Shown here: piece after piece, positions 1-18,336 of the stretch
Position numbering within the stretch: the stretch's first letter is position 1
How the letters are laid out: each line of letters opens with the position of its first letter
Source: Litoditis marina
Taxonomy: Eukaryota > Nematoda > Chromadorea > Rhabditida > Rhabditidae
Direction: 5' to 3'
Assembly: GCA_964036275.1 (NCBI GenBank)
Contig: OZ038434.1
Location: 25,403,413 to 25,467,412, forward strand
DNA length: 64,000 nt
Position numbers and translations under genes: made by a program
Notes under the pieces: generated by a model
The model's database searches: none
What the model saw: the letters and a program-made list of their open reading frames with translations, nothing else
What the model was told of the DNA's origin: nothing

Positions 1-257
1 CTTAAACTACACGTGATTAGCGAAAAAGTTTGAGCCTTTTACTGTTTTCCTGTTTCACGGCGTTCACGGAAAAATCCACGTAAAGATGAACAATGTTACT
101 TCACTATTTGTAGATTTGTTTCTTGTAACAATGAAATATGTAAAAAAAAATTATGTTAACAAATTTTTTCTTTATTTAAAAGAGACAAATATCATGTGAT
201 GTCCATCTTCATCGAATTGATGATAAAAAGCATAGCTGCAAACGTGAACAAATCGCC

Positions 258-420
258 ATACTCTGAAGTTAAAACCCGAGTTGTTTACCAAGGTTCGCCC
301 ACCGAATTGGTCACTAGTTATCAAGTTGTGAAATCAAAGTTTGGTGCACAATTGTGCACTAAGTTCTTGGTAAACTGTCTAAACCTTGATTTACAACTTG
401 GCTTTTCAACTTCAGAGTAT
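258..420. repeat. Foldback MITE, family R copy 1
   Basis: The outer arms CTCTGAAGTT and AACTTCAGAG are inverted. The same sequence recurs at 5079-5275 inside an hpd intron, where both arms are longer and match better. It is a dispersed non-coding inverted-repeat element; the transposase family is unknown. Confidence 0.6.
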
Positions 421-584
421 ATGTGTAGAAACGTGTCCTACGTCGATTCATTTCTTGCTGGTTCTCTCACGTCCTGTGCAAACATACCATAGAACAGAAT
501 AAAATGTTTATTCGCGATTAAACACGTGTCTTTCTACATTGGTGTATGTGGCACTCCACGTACGGAGAAAATGGACATACTCGG

Positions 585-757
585 AATGCGCTCTGTTAAT
601 TAATTACAGATTCGCGTTCGGTAGAAACTGTACTGCAACAAATCTAGAGATATAGTGTGCCCCGAAGAGTTAGACGACGAGAGGAAAAGTCAATATATAT
701 GACAGCCACGCTGTATAAACAGTAATTTACTGTTTTGCAACGACGCTTGTTCTGAGT
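585..757 (+). repeat. Dispersed repeat, family O copy 1
   Basis: About 170 bp, running from CGCGCTCTGTTA to ACGACGCTTGTTCTGAG. A close copy lies at 61033-61200 and an inverted one at 6266-6410. No coding capacity is seen. Confidence 0.6.
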
Positions 758-1142
758 ATATAAGGAGAAATAAGAAGTAGAGTGTAGATTACTCTGTTAC
801 GTGCTCATTGTAAATATGTTAGTTTACATGTACTAGTGTTTACAACATTTCATTGAATATGTAAATGAACCAGTTCAAGGTGTTTTCGTTCGTTCCGATG
901 TCCGCGTATCGTCGCCGATTGGTCGCGGAAAGAGCACTTCGACTGAAGATGGAATCTATTGGGGAAATGCCGGTCATGTCACAGGTAAACAGCAAAGTAC
1001 TAAGGCTACGGCAGTCTGCGTCTCCCTGACCTGATCACTCTCTCCTCGAGGTCGCTAAAAAGTGGCCGGCCAATTGGCTGGGGTTGAGAAGCAACGAAGC
1101 TGATTTGTAGTTAGACCTCCGCACACAGGAGTTAGCTGAACT

Positions 1143-1364
1143 TATAGTTCCCACCATTCCTACCGAGACTCCTACAGTAACCTTACAAAATTTCTAAAGG
1201 CTGTTGTGAAGCTGAAAATTTAGTTCATCAAAAATCCACTCGTATATTTACTGCCCCTGAGAGCGAAAATCGTCAACTTTTCCGATCACAAGTGAGTGAG
1301 GAAAACAGCTTGGAAGTTTTGAAATTCTACTGTAGGAGTCTCAGTAGGAATGAAAAAGACTATA
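1143..1364. mobile_element. TA-ended MITE, family A copy 1
   Basis: The ends are TATAGTTC and GACTATA. Terminal inverted repeats of about 36 bp contain CATTCCTACYGAGACTCCTA and its complement. Sister copies lie at 9723-9957, 11255-11489, 13581-13812 and 28295-28527. Length and TATAG/CTATA ends suggest mobilisation by a Tc1/mariner-type transposase (inference). Confidence 0.75.
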
Positions 1365-1600
1365 CCACTGTTGCTGTTCGAGACCGAACTGAAAAGACAG
1401 TAGTACAATGCGTAATGTAAATCGACTGAAAATGGACTCAATTGGGGAAATGCCAGTCATGTCACAGGTATAGTCTTGGCCACTTCTATGTGCATTCTCT
1501 TAACCAACCTCTTATGGAGAAGAGCTAAATAGACGAAATACTTGGAACGTGAAAAATATCGGCATTTGTGCAGCTTGTCATCACCACTTGTTTGAGAGCT

Positions 1601-1772
1601 GAGTACGTATGCTAGAAGGTCCCAGCACCTTCATCCCATCCTGCGTCTCTTCCTCTTCCGCACTATTTCCCATCTCTTACATCCCAGCGGGATGTAAGAG
1701 CAGAGAAATAGCGTATGTATGAGGAGACGCAGGATGGGATGAAGGCGCCGGGATCTTATAGCATACGTACTC
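1601..1772. repeat. Near-perfect hairpin element, family L
   Basis: The two halves, each beginning GAGTACGTATGCTA, are inverted copies about 85 bp long that meet at ACATCCCAGCGGGATGT. Related arms occur near 39.6, 45.2, 49.0 and 56.5 kb, where another element is inserted between them. Confidence 0.75.
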
Positions 1773-2433
1773 TGGTGTACTTGAAATTATTCACGTAACT
1801 ATTCACTTCAGAAGCAGAATAGTTTCTAAAGTGAAATATCCGGAGGCTCAGGTAGAGCGACAGTTCATTTGTTTTGTTGTTTCCCTATAAACTGCATTCA
1901 ACCGTTCTTCTGAACTAAGATTTGTAGTGCAGAAAATCAATAAAAACTTCAAAAAACCAAGATATTCACCAATTTTTAACAAATATATTCACCACTATTT
2001 TTCAGCCACTCCGACTCCGAAAAAGTACTGCACGCCGTCCAAAATCGAAACTCCGCCAACTTCTGAACATCACACCAATTTTGAGTGTTTTCCGACTACC
2101 TATATCAGTTTTCACGTAAATGAAAACATTTGTGCTTTTTTTTCTCGTTTTTGTTACATTTTGATGTCAAATACAATCATACCACTCAGAATAACGACAT
2201 CATCATTTATCTCAAGGTGTTCATGTTTTCATTTCGTTGTCGATTTGAATGAAAATAGTGGAATTAAAATTTGGCCTGCGTTCAATGTTTTTTTGTCGTG
2301 ATTTAGAGTTGCATTCAATATGTAAACAGTTGTTGAAGTCTTGTTCTCATCGTTATACATCGCAGTTTGAATAGACTATCCGAAATGAGTCATGAGCGCT
2401 CATGCCCACAATTTAGTTGGCGACGGGAACGTA

Positions 2434-2506
2434 GCCGCGTTAGCTCAGCTGGTAGAGCGTTGGACTTTTAATCCAACGGTCAGGGGTTCGAGTCCCCTAC
2501 GCGGCT
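2434..2506 (+). tRNA. tRNA-Lys (anticodon UUU)
   Basis: A full cloverleaf can be drawn: acceptor stem GCCGCGT/ACGCGGC, D stem GCTC/GAGC, anticodon stem TTGGA/TCCAA around loop CTTTTAA (anticodon TTT), and T stem AGGGG/CCCCT around TTCGAGT. It is 73 nt, intronless and intact. Five Ts at 2510-2514 provide a Pol III terminator. It lies about 230 bp beyond the hpd stop codon on the opposite strand. An open frame running through it is an artefact. Confidence 0.97.
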
Positions 2507-2733
2507 TACTTTTTGTTTCCTTCTTTCAAGACTTTTTCCATAGTTGCAAACCGCAACTGATACAATATTTTTTATTTTTACATACTATAAAACAAATATT
2601 GTCTAAAAACGAAAAATATTAGGTAATAAAACACCAACTTAACTAAAAATGACTAAAAATCATCAACAAATACTAATAGCTTTCAATTATGTCTCTTTAT
2701 TAATCAATGTGTATAGTAATCATTGTATCATGA

Positions 2734-9297
<6,564 letters not shown>

Positions 9298-9722
9298 TCC
9301 TGAAAGTTGTTAAAATGAACAAAAAAATCGATAACTGAAAATAAACAACGTAAATCTATGAAAAACGGTATTTTGCATTCCAGTGGTTTGAGCAAAAGGT
9401 AGAATGTCAGTGGCCGGATTCGAACCTGTGGACCATTTGTCGTAAGACCATCGCTCTAACCATTAGGACGGTCAGTTTTTATAAGAAACACAGGGAAGGA
9501 AGGTAAATCAGAAAGTTGAGATAATGGTAAGACAAGCAAAGTGTTTCATTGGTCAACCAATAGGGACACATTAAAATACCAAACGTTTATAATAATATAA
9601 AAATATGATAATATCGCAGTTAAGCCTGAGCAAGGCTACAAAATTACAATTTCATACTATAGATTACATCTTTTTGAGTTATATCGTTTCTAATTACGTC
9701 AGGAAGTCAAAGAGAGGGATGA

Positions 9723-9957
9723 TATAGTCTTTTCCATTCCTACTGAGACTCCTACAGTAGGATTTCTAAACTTACAAACCGTTTTTCTCACTTACTTTTG
9801 ATCGGATAAGTTGAGGATTTTCGTACCTCATTCTCCTTCTCAGGCAGGGTAAATATACGAGAGCATTTTCCATCACCTACATTTTCAGCTTCACAACAGC
9901 CTTCGGAAAGTTCGTGAGGTTACTGTAGAAGTCTGAGTAGGAATGGTGTGAACTATA
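9723..9957. mobile_element. TA-ended MITE, family A copy 2
   Basis: Ends TATAGTC and AACTATA with the same terminal inverted repeat as 1143-1364, in inverted orientation to it. Confidence 0.75.
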
Positions 9958-10144
9958 TCAAACGGGAGACACCGACATACAGCTTTTCCCCGTGAAATAC
10001 ACGTACTTTGTCGCCAAGTTCGTGTTTTGAATTCTTAACATGTAAAACGCACGTGAAACATGAATAGAAACGATGAAAAAATTAAACTATCCGATTCTTT
10101 CTGCCATTTGAAAACTGATGCTTTGTTAGTTATCGAAACTCTCA

Positions 10145-10160
10145 GATAGATGAAAGAGAA

Positions 10161-10221
<61 letters not shown>
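10145..10221. repeat. GA microsatellite
   Basis: An almost pure AG/GA dinucleotide tract of about 75 bp, with a CT tract on the same strand at about 10630-10830. Confidence 0.9.
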
Positions 10222-10223
<2 letters not shown>

Positions 10224-11254
10224 AGCGAGATAAAGGAAAAGAGAACGTAGTATGCGTAATAGATATTTCGAACTGCGTTGAATAGTTATAAAACCAAAGT
10301 ACTTGAGAGGTGTGAACCAATTGCATTGTGGTTATCAATTCTGCTAAGGGCAAGAAGGGCTCAGATAATACTACAGAGAACGGCGAGAGAGTGTGGGAGC
10401 CGAAGAGAGCGCAGACAGGGGTTAATGAGACTGTTTGATGCACCCACAATAGAAAACAAATGATGACTGGGGAGGTCAGACTAAGAACGAAGTGGATCTT
10501 ACTATGTTGTCCTATATCTATCTCTTTCTCTCTTTCCCTTTCTTTCCCTTTCTCTTTCTCTCTTAGTCTTCGTCTCTCTATATTCTTCCTCTCTCCGTAT
10601 TTCTTCGCTCCTATCTATGAGTCTTTCTCTGATATGACCCCCTCTTCTTCTCTCTCTCTCCCCCTCTGTCTTTCTCTCCTTCTCTGCCTCTCTCTCTCCC
10701 CTCTTCCTGTCCCTCCCTCCCTCTCTCTCACTCCCTTTATCTCTCTCTCTCTCTCTCTTTCTCTCCCCCTCTCTTTCTCTCCCTCTCTCTCTCCCTCTCT
10801 CTCTCTCTCTCTATCTCCCTCTCCCTTTGCACCCCATTCCAGGTCACCCCTGGCAACCGACGTTCCCCTCATAATAGCTGTCAGAGAAGTCACTATTGTT
10901 CCACTCGATTTTGACTTTTTCAGCACAGTTTAGGATCCTAGTAAAATATAGTCCACGTCATTCCTACTGAGAAAAGTCGGAAAGGGGACTGTAGGAGACT
11001 TAGTAGGATTGGTGGGGACTATACTATCTGGTCCCCTCCAAGTGCGAATTGTGAATGCACCTATTTTCGCGCTTGATTGCCCACCGAGGTGACCTCTGAA
11101 CGCAGTTTTCGGAAGCTTTTCACGGCTCAGCGAACCTTGTGAGGCGGATTATTCATGTGGGGGCGTCGTTTCATAGTCTTTGTCACATCAACGTGTCGTG
11201 TTTTATTATTAATAATAATAATGATATTGATAATAATAATATTAGTAATAATAA

Positions 11255-11489
11255 TATAGTTAACACCATCTCTACTGAGACTCCTAAAATAATCTTACTA
11301 ACTGTCCGAAGGCTGTTGGGAAGCTGAGAGTAAAGTTCATGGAAAATTCTCTCGTATATTTACTCTACCTGAGAATGAAAAGGAGGTACGAAAACCCTCA
11401 ACTTCTCCGATCAAAAGCATATGAACAGAACGGCTTGGAGATTTCGAAATCTTACTGTAGGAGTCTCAGTAAGAATGGAAAAGACTATA
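11255..11489. mobile_element. TA-ended MITE, family A copy 3
   Basis: Ends TATAGTTAAC and GACTATA. Preceded by an AAT-rich tract. Same internal sequence as the other family A copies. Confidence 0.75.
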
Positions 11490-13580
11490 CTACATATCAC
11501 ACAAAAGTGTAAGAAGTGTAAACAACTGTAATTGGATTTATAGTGAATATAATAATAAAATAATAAGACTTATCACACAAGACTGTAACAAGTGTAATAA
11601 ACTGTTAGTTGGATTCATGGTGTTCTGCGTTGAGTTTCGAGCCTAATTGTTCATATGGGGGCGTCGTTTCATAGTCTTTGTCACTATGGTTTAACGCTGC
11701 CGCTTGAAGTAAAATTACAAACTTAAATAATTTTTATAATCGTAAATTTATATAAAATCACAATAAACTTTTCGATTTTTGATGTTCTATTATGTTTTCA
11801 GTGCACGCTTCCCTACTTTTTCTCTTCTTATTTGCGATCAGCTCGAATTTCAGGGAACGGTGGCATTTTCAATCGCGACAGTGAAGCGTTTCCCAAGTAT
11901 TTTAACTTTTTTTTTAGTTTTAGTATAAATTTTCAATCTAGATTCTAATTTTTGTTCAAAAATAGTTGTATGAATAGATTCAAATGAAAACATCTGAGAA
12001 GTGAGACGTTTCCCAATTATTTTAAATGTTTAATCTTGATCGGTTGAAAATAATAATATGAAGAGTTTTCCGCGTGAAACTAATCTTAAGGTGAATTCGT
12101 TCTAAAATAATGTTTTATTGTGTTACGTTCCCTAGAGCATGGAAGCAACATACGTCTGATACTCTTTTCTTTTCTTTTCATTACTTTCTCGCTTTCTCTT
12201 TTTTCTCTCTCTCTCTCTCTCTCAAGTTTTCACGTTCCACGTGAAAACCTCATAACTTTAGTTTCACCCACTAAATGTAGTAGTTTCATATTGATTCGCG
12301 CTTCCTCTCGAAGTCTATTTGTGTTCTGATTGCCTCAGGGCAAAAGACGCCCTGATGAAGTTGAATTTAATAGAATACTGAATATACTAGGAGTAAAATG
12401 AATCGTCACGTAAAGTCGGTATTATAATGAGGAACCGTGCACCTTGTCATTGCACGTTTCTGAGTTCTGCTGTATTTTACATTTTTCACGTGACTGTACA
12501 AGTGACTAGTAGTATAATCTCTGAGAAAATATCAGATTCAAACTGCATTCAACGTTTTTCTTTACGTTTCTCAATGAATAAATGAAAAATGCGACTAAAC
12601 TGAGTATAAATTTCATTTTTCCAAAAATATTAATATTTTCCGACGTCGAAAGTTCAATCGAATAGTAAACTTTCTCTTCGAAAAAACGTGAAACGAAGTT
12701 AACTTGTTACAGCAAACTGTAACATATCCTATGGCATGATACTTTCATCCCCCCCCCCATCTATTCGTGCAACTCCCCTGCAACCATTGCACTTTAAATT
12801 GTGTTCAATATCGTTTGCTCCCGGCGTTATTGATTTTTCCATTTAGGGGAACGGGAGCTCATTTACGCGCATTATAACACATATCCGGCAGTCCCGTCAC
12901 AGTTTATCAAATCGATAATACCAAAATAACCATTTAGATTTCTACCCTTTTACTGTTACCATTTAGAAAACATGTACTCTACACGTGACTCACGTGTTTT
13001 ACTTGCTTGTTGTGACTATAGACTGTGTTGGAAACAAGGTGGTTTCAGAAAAGTGATAACACATTCAGTTGGAGACAGTCTATTTCACTTCTGTGTTTAG
13101 TCAATGCATACTGTTAGTCAATTGCACAGTCACGCGAAACATGTTAAGCACAGCAGAATTCAGAAACGTGCAATAAAAAAATGCACAATGCCTCATTAGA
13201 ATGCTAAGTTCACGTGACTATCCATTTACTTCTCTTATAGGAACGTGTCTGCGTCTCTGGGTCGCGTGATCTCTAACCCCTTATGTAGTTTGGTGTTCAT
13301 ACACGAGTGTTAACGCAAGTATGATTCGAACACGTTTTTTGGACGGAATACGTTTTCTCAGGTTGAACTATCCGCATGTTTTGAGAGGCGAACTATGCTA
13401 GTTTTGTATGAAAAATAATAAATGAGCCAGTTCTATTTACTAATTGTTTTTTCATCCTTAGCTGGTAGTTAACCTTTCGTCTTAACGTTTAGATACCAGG
13501 AAAACACTTTTTTCAACCACAATGCCTACTTTAGCACTTGTCATGTTGTTTTCACGTGAATTTCTAATTCTTTATTTGTC

Positions 13581-13812
13581 TAGTTCACACCATTCCTACT
13601 GAGACTCTTACAGTAGACTTACAATTTGTCCGAAGGCTGTTGTGAAGCTGAAAATGTAGTTCATGGAGAATTTTCTCGTATACTCACTGTCCCTGAGTGC
13701 GAGAATGAGGTGCAAGAATCCTCAACCTCTCCGATCAAAAGTAAGTGAGCGAAACGGCTTGGAAGTTTGGAAATCCTACTGTAGGAGTCTGAGTAGGAAT
13801 GGAAAAGACTAT
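13581..13812. mobile_element. TA-ended MITE, family A copy 4
   Basis: Begins TAGTTCACACCATTCC and ends GGAAAAGACTA; both TIRs are present, with one end slightly degraded. Confidence 0.7.
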
Positions 13813-14049
13813 CCTAGATATTTGTACCTGTGTGTCTCTTCGCATTACGTAATACTGGCTAGACAGAATAATGAGATTCCCGCTAACCGAGTAATTCGGT
13901 TCGGACGTCCAAACTGCAAGTAATTTGTGCTACCAATTGTGCAAATCAAATTCTGAACGAACTGCTGTTGTTCACTGGATTGTAGTTTCGTGGGTTTCAC
14001 AGGCTCGTTGTAGTTTGATCAGTCAACCGATCAATATGTCAAAAAAGCG

Positions 14050-14167
14050 AAAGATAGAGAGAGAAGGAGAGAGTGAGAAAGAGAAAAAGAAAGAGAGAGA
14101 CAGAGAGAGAGAAAGAGAAAGAAAGAGAGAGAGAGAGAGCGAGAGAGAGAGAGAGAGAGAGACAGAC

Positions 14168-14201
<34 letters not shown>

Positions 14202-14212
14202 TGAGAAAGAGT
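14050..14212. repeat. GA-rich microsatellite between short inverted flanks
   Basis: A GA-rich tract preceded and followed by the same phrase, GTAGTTTGATCAGTCA (about 14009 and 14213), as if the tract expanded inside a duplicated segment. Confidence 0.7.
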
Positions 14213-14659
14213 TGTAGTTTGATCAGTCAGTCGATCGATATGTCAAACATCGTTCAAATCAAACTACAATTACAACAACAGAGGGACTCTTAGCAGAACA
14301 TTTTAAACTCTCGAGAACTGTGTAGAGAACTTCGTAACTTATACTGTTCGTCAGATGCACGTCACGTAAAACATGTTGAACACAGCAGAACTCGGAAACG
14401 TGCAATGACAAGGTGCACGATTCCTCACTAAAAAGCTAACTTTACGTGACTATTTAATTTACTTCTAGCATTTATTACTTTTGTTGAAATATAAAATCGA
14501 TATTCCCACATATTACTGCGCTCTTAAAGAGGACCAGTTTTGGTCTATAATAGAGGTTGCGAGTTGTCTCTATTCAAATATTGTTTGGCAGCGCGTCAAA
14601 TTGCGCCACGAAAATTAGGAGCACAATGTTGTACGTTCCTAGTAAGAACATGTTTCTCT

Positions 14660-14823
14660 CTTCTTTTCTCTCTCTATCTCACATACTCTCTCTCTTTTGC
14701 TCTTCTCTACTTCTTACTTACTTTTCACCCTCTCTCTCTTCTGTGTCTTTATTTTCCGTTACCTTTTTTCTTCCCTTCCTCCTCTCTTCTTTTCCCTTTC
14801 ACTCTCTTCTTTCCCTCTATTTA

Positions 14824-14854
<31 letters not shown>

Positions 14855-15000
14855 CATCTCTTTCTCCCTTTCTCGCTTCCTCTCTCTCTCTCCACTCCCT
14901 TCCCCTCTCTCTCTTCTCCTCTCTCTTTCACTCTCTCTCTCTCATCCTCTTTCTCTCCCTCTCCCTCTCTCTCTCTTTTTCTCTCGCTCTCTCATCTGTT
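14660..15000. repeat. CT-rich tract
   Basis: Low-complexity CT/TTC pyrimidine tract of about 340 bp. The long S/L-rich open frames across it in three registers reflect composition, not genes. Confidence 0.85.
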
Positions 15001-16323
15001 GCACCCCCATTTGTACATTGTTTCCCCCAGCTGTCCCAGCATGTCAAATCCATTATGGCTGATTCAGCCAGTCTCCTAATTCACGATTCTTTTTGGAGCT
15101 TTTATTTCCTTTTACTTTCTATGAAATAGTGATCTATCTTGTGTTCGTTTTCTAGTTTTGTGAAGGCTTGAAATATTTCTTGATTCTTGATTCTGCCCTT
15201 TTTCCGTACATGCGCTCTGTTTCTGTGCATCTACCACTCTCTCGATATTCATCACTCTTTCTCTATTCATTCTTTCTCTGAATGACTGTTCTCTCTTCAT
15301 CCTTCTCTCTCTCACCCTCATTTGACCACTCTGTTTACCCCATTTCAAACTGCAAAACAGCAGTCTCTCAACTTAACTCCCCCCAGCTTCCAAAACATTT
15401 GAGCGAACTAAAATTTCTTCTAAGAAAAACACTTGAAATATTTTTGAAACACTTCACAAACCCGCTGTAATACATCCAAATGCATTATCCATAATAGTAT
15501 GCAAGTTAGTCATCATCTCAGGTAATAATACCTGTTTTGGCATGTTTCTTTCTGGAAAAAAGAGAGAGTTCGTTGCTATCTCAAATTTGTACAGATTTCA
15601 CCACCTGTATTGAGTTTACGTTTGAATAGTACTAATTTTCAATATTCAAATCTCTTTTTTTGTTCTAACTATTCCGAAACTGAAGGGCTTCACTCCGTGC
15701 TTGAGAATATATAATTTACTTGCGTGTCAACCATCTAAAATCAATACGCATCTAATGCATCTGTCTTCCATTATTGCCTCAGGGGAAATACATCAGTTGT
15801 GCAGACTGGCTGACAACAATTATGGCATCTGATTGAAATTTTGCGGGTTTCGAGAAGATTTATGTTTAGATAGAGATAAACTTGATGGCCTAGAATGGAG
15901 AGTTTCCTGATTCGAAGTTTATTTTCTTTTCATCAACAAATTCACAACAAAAGCTCCATATCGCATGTAAATGAGCTTCGAATGCAGTCAAGCCATCAGC
16001 TTTTTTGTAAAGTGGTTTGTGTTGTAACGAATTTTTTTCCATAGAAAATTCCCTGCGACTTTTCGTTGAATTTTGATGCCGGAATCTCACTCTTCTACAA
16101 ACAATGTTTCACTGCATCATATTTCAATTTTCGTTATGACAATCTCAAATTACATCAACAGCCACTTCAATTTTTCTAACATAATTCAATGACCTGCATA
16201 TTGTTTTTTTCTCCTAAAACTACACAGTAAAAAGTATTCACTGAATTTCGTTGCGCAAAAAAGTAGTGCTACTTTGGTATGTGCTGTATGCTTGTGACGT
16301 CTTTCGACATTAAGCATTATGGC

Positions 16324-16559
16324 TATAGTTCCGGTCATTCCTACTGAGACTTGTCAACGTACCAATGAATAATCCAGGATATTTTTCACCACTTTGGAGT
16401 TTTTCAAAAAAAGCGACGACTCTTTGTTAGCGGTGGTTCAGTCTTAAAAATACCCGTAAATGAAAAATGTCTTTAGAATACTTATGTTTGCTCTAAGAAA
16501 AAGTCTTCCGAATGTATTAGCACGATGCCAATGGGTCTCAGTGGAATGAAACGAATTAC
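16324..16559. mobile_element. TA-ended MITE, family F copy 1
   Basis: Left end TATAGTTCCGGTCATTCC, right end ending GAATGAAACGAATTA. Family F is distinguished by CATTGGCA...GCCAA next to the ends. Other copies: 34446-34682, 40424 onward, 46383-46602, 53618-53825 and 57031-57264. Confidence 0.6.
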
Positions 16560-17574
16560 AGCGCACCGGTGTCCGATTCTTCAGCCCAACGGTTCGAATC
16601 CCGCGTGAAACAGACAGTAATTGTTTCATTTGATAATATTGCTCAGTTTTCATGATTTTTCCTCAACTGAAAACCTAATTCCTCGAATAAGAATGAAAGC
16701 TCCAGTGGAAACTGTTACATTTTAAAAGGATAGTTGAAAGAAAGACAAATGTAAGTGTTACGTTTCGCTTCTAACCCGAAACTATACTGTTCGTCAAAAG
16801 TCACGTCAGAAAAGTGCAATGACAAAGTACACGATTTTTCATTAGATTCGTAACTTTACGTGACTTTTCAATTCATTCCAAAACTACGCGAGGTCCTCTA
16901 AACGGCAGTCGTTCAATATGCTATTCATAGTCTTTTCTGAATGCATGTCCATTCTGCAACGAATACATTCTTCCAAACACCCAGCACCACTTGACCTCGC
17001 CAAACTAGGAACAATGTGTAAGTTTTTTCATCGTTTCTACGAAATTTTGCAGTTCATTATTGAAAAGAACTTCAGTTTAAAAGTTATTTTATTAAATTTG
17101 AAACAAAAAACCTTATAAAAACATTTCGTGTACATTCGTTTCTAATCAATCATCTGTGGTTTCAGTACCAATTGACCTCGTCAAACTTAGGAACAATATG
17201 CAAGCTTTTCCAACGTTTTGTGTTAAATTTGAAAGTTCGCTTTCCACTAGAACTAAAAAACTACAATTTGCTGAAAAGTAAAGTGCATGTATCCAGAGTG
17301 CTACTTCTTGAAAAATGAGAGTACCTTGGAAGCCTAGTTTGATTTGAATAATCCCAATTGTGTTGGACAGTAATAAAAAACTTTACGAAAATTTGGGTAA
17401 GTTACTTTCTAAGTTTGCCTTTTGAAAAGTTTGTTTGATTATTGATTCAGTTCGGAACACTGCATTGTAAACAATAATAGCCCTGGGCTATTTTTTATTC
17501 GAAAATAGAAATCATCTGAACAAATAATAGAGAGAAGCACATCTGTCAGAAGTCATGTTGTCACCTGTATAGTC

Positions 17575-17812
17575 TTTCTCTCTTCTTCCTCTTCTTTTCT
17601 CTCTCTTTCTCTCTTCTTTCTCTCTCTCTCTCTCCCTTTCTGTCTTTCTCTCTCTCTCTCTTTCCCTTCTCTTACTCTCTCCTCTTCTATCTTTCTCTCA
17701 ATTTCTTTCTTTCTCTACCCACTCTCTAGTCTCATGTTTCTATCTTCCAGGTACAAACTGAAATAGTGTAACTTTCTCTCTCCTTCCCCCCCCCCCCTCT
17801 CTCTCCCTCTCT

Positions 17813-17857
<45 letters not shown>

Positions 17858-17860
17858 CTC
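17575..17860. repeat. CT microsatellite
   Basis: Two blocks of CT dinucleotides separated by about 60 bp of mixed sequence, with a C run near 17786. No coding signal. Confidence 0.85.
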
Positions 17861-18336
17861 TCTCTTATTTCCTCTCTATTTCCCTCTGCCACCCGATTTT
17901 CGCCCTTCCCCGGAGGCGTCTTCTGAATCGATCTTTCCTACTCTTTCTCTACCCTTAGGTTTCATTTCGTGTTTACCAGAAAACATAATTATTCATCTTT
18001 CTCGAAATATAGGATTTGAAACGAAAAACAACATTTTTGAACCAATGAACTGATTTTTCAATAAACTCGAAGTCAAGTTGTTGATAAAATGTGTGAATTA
18101 CTGGAGAATATAATATGTTAGAAAACAGTCCGAGAAAAGTAGAAAACGTCTTGTTTCTTCCTACTTTTGGGTTTTTTTTGTTTTTCATTCGTTTTTGACA
18201 CTTTGAACTGGGTGAACTCCAGAAATGCACTCTTTGCAGTTTTTGATCGTTTTCCCCTTTCTCTCAGTCCATCTACATTCTCTCAGTTCTTCTTTCGGAG
18301 TGAGGTGACACATGACAATCGGACAATCGGATATAG

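Larger units (their letters stand above)
1..2433. other. Gene-free left flank rich in small repeats
   Basis: I see no supportable gene here. The stretch holds several short elements, listed separately: a foldback repeat, a copy of a 170-bp family also present near 6.3 and 61.1 kb, a TA-ended MITE and a near-perfect hairpin. Open frames at 196-492 and 1927-2301 have no splice context or recognisable domain; the first lies inside the foldback repeat. Confidence 0.6.

Noticed and set aside
2392..2622. Open frame spanning the tRNA
   Set aside because: It overlaps a complete tRNA-Lys cloverleaf and its peptide is a translation of the tRNA.
9405..9480. Candidate tRNA on the minus strand (GTTCGAATCC B box)
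   Set aside because: The acceptor arms do not pair well, so I treat it as a tRNA-derived repeat fragment.
14540..15129. Long S/L-rich frames (up to 190 residues)
   Set aside because: Three overlapping registers are all open because the DNA is a CT repeat; no splice or domain support.
15890..16090. 66-residue minus-strand frame (KKADGLTAFEAHLHAIWSF)
   Set aside because: Peptide composition is plausible, but there is no neighbouring exon, promoter or poly(A) signal and no recognised family.
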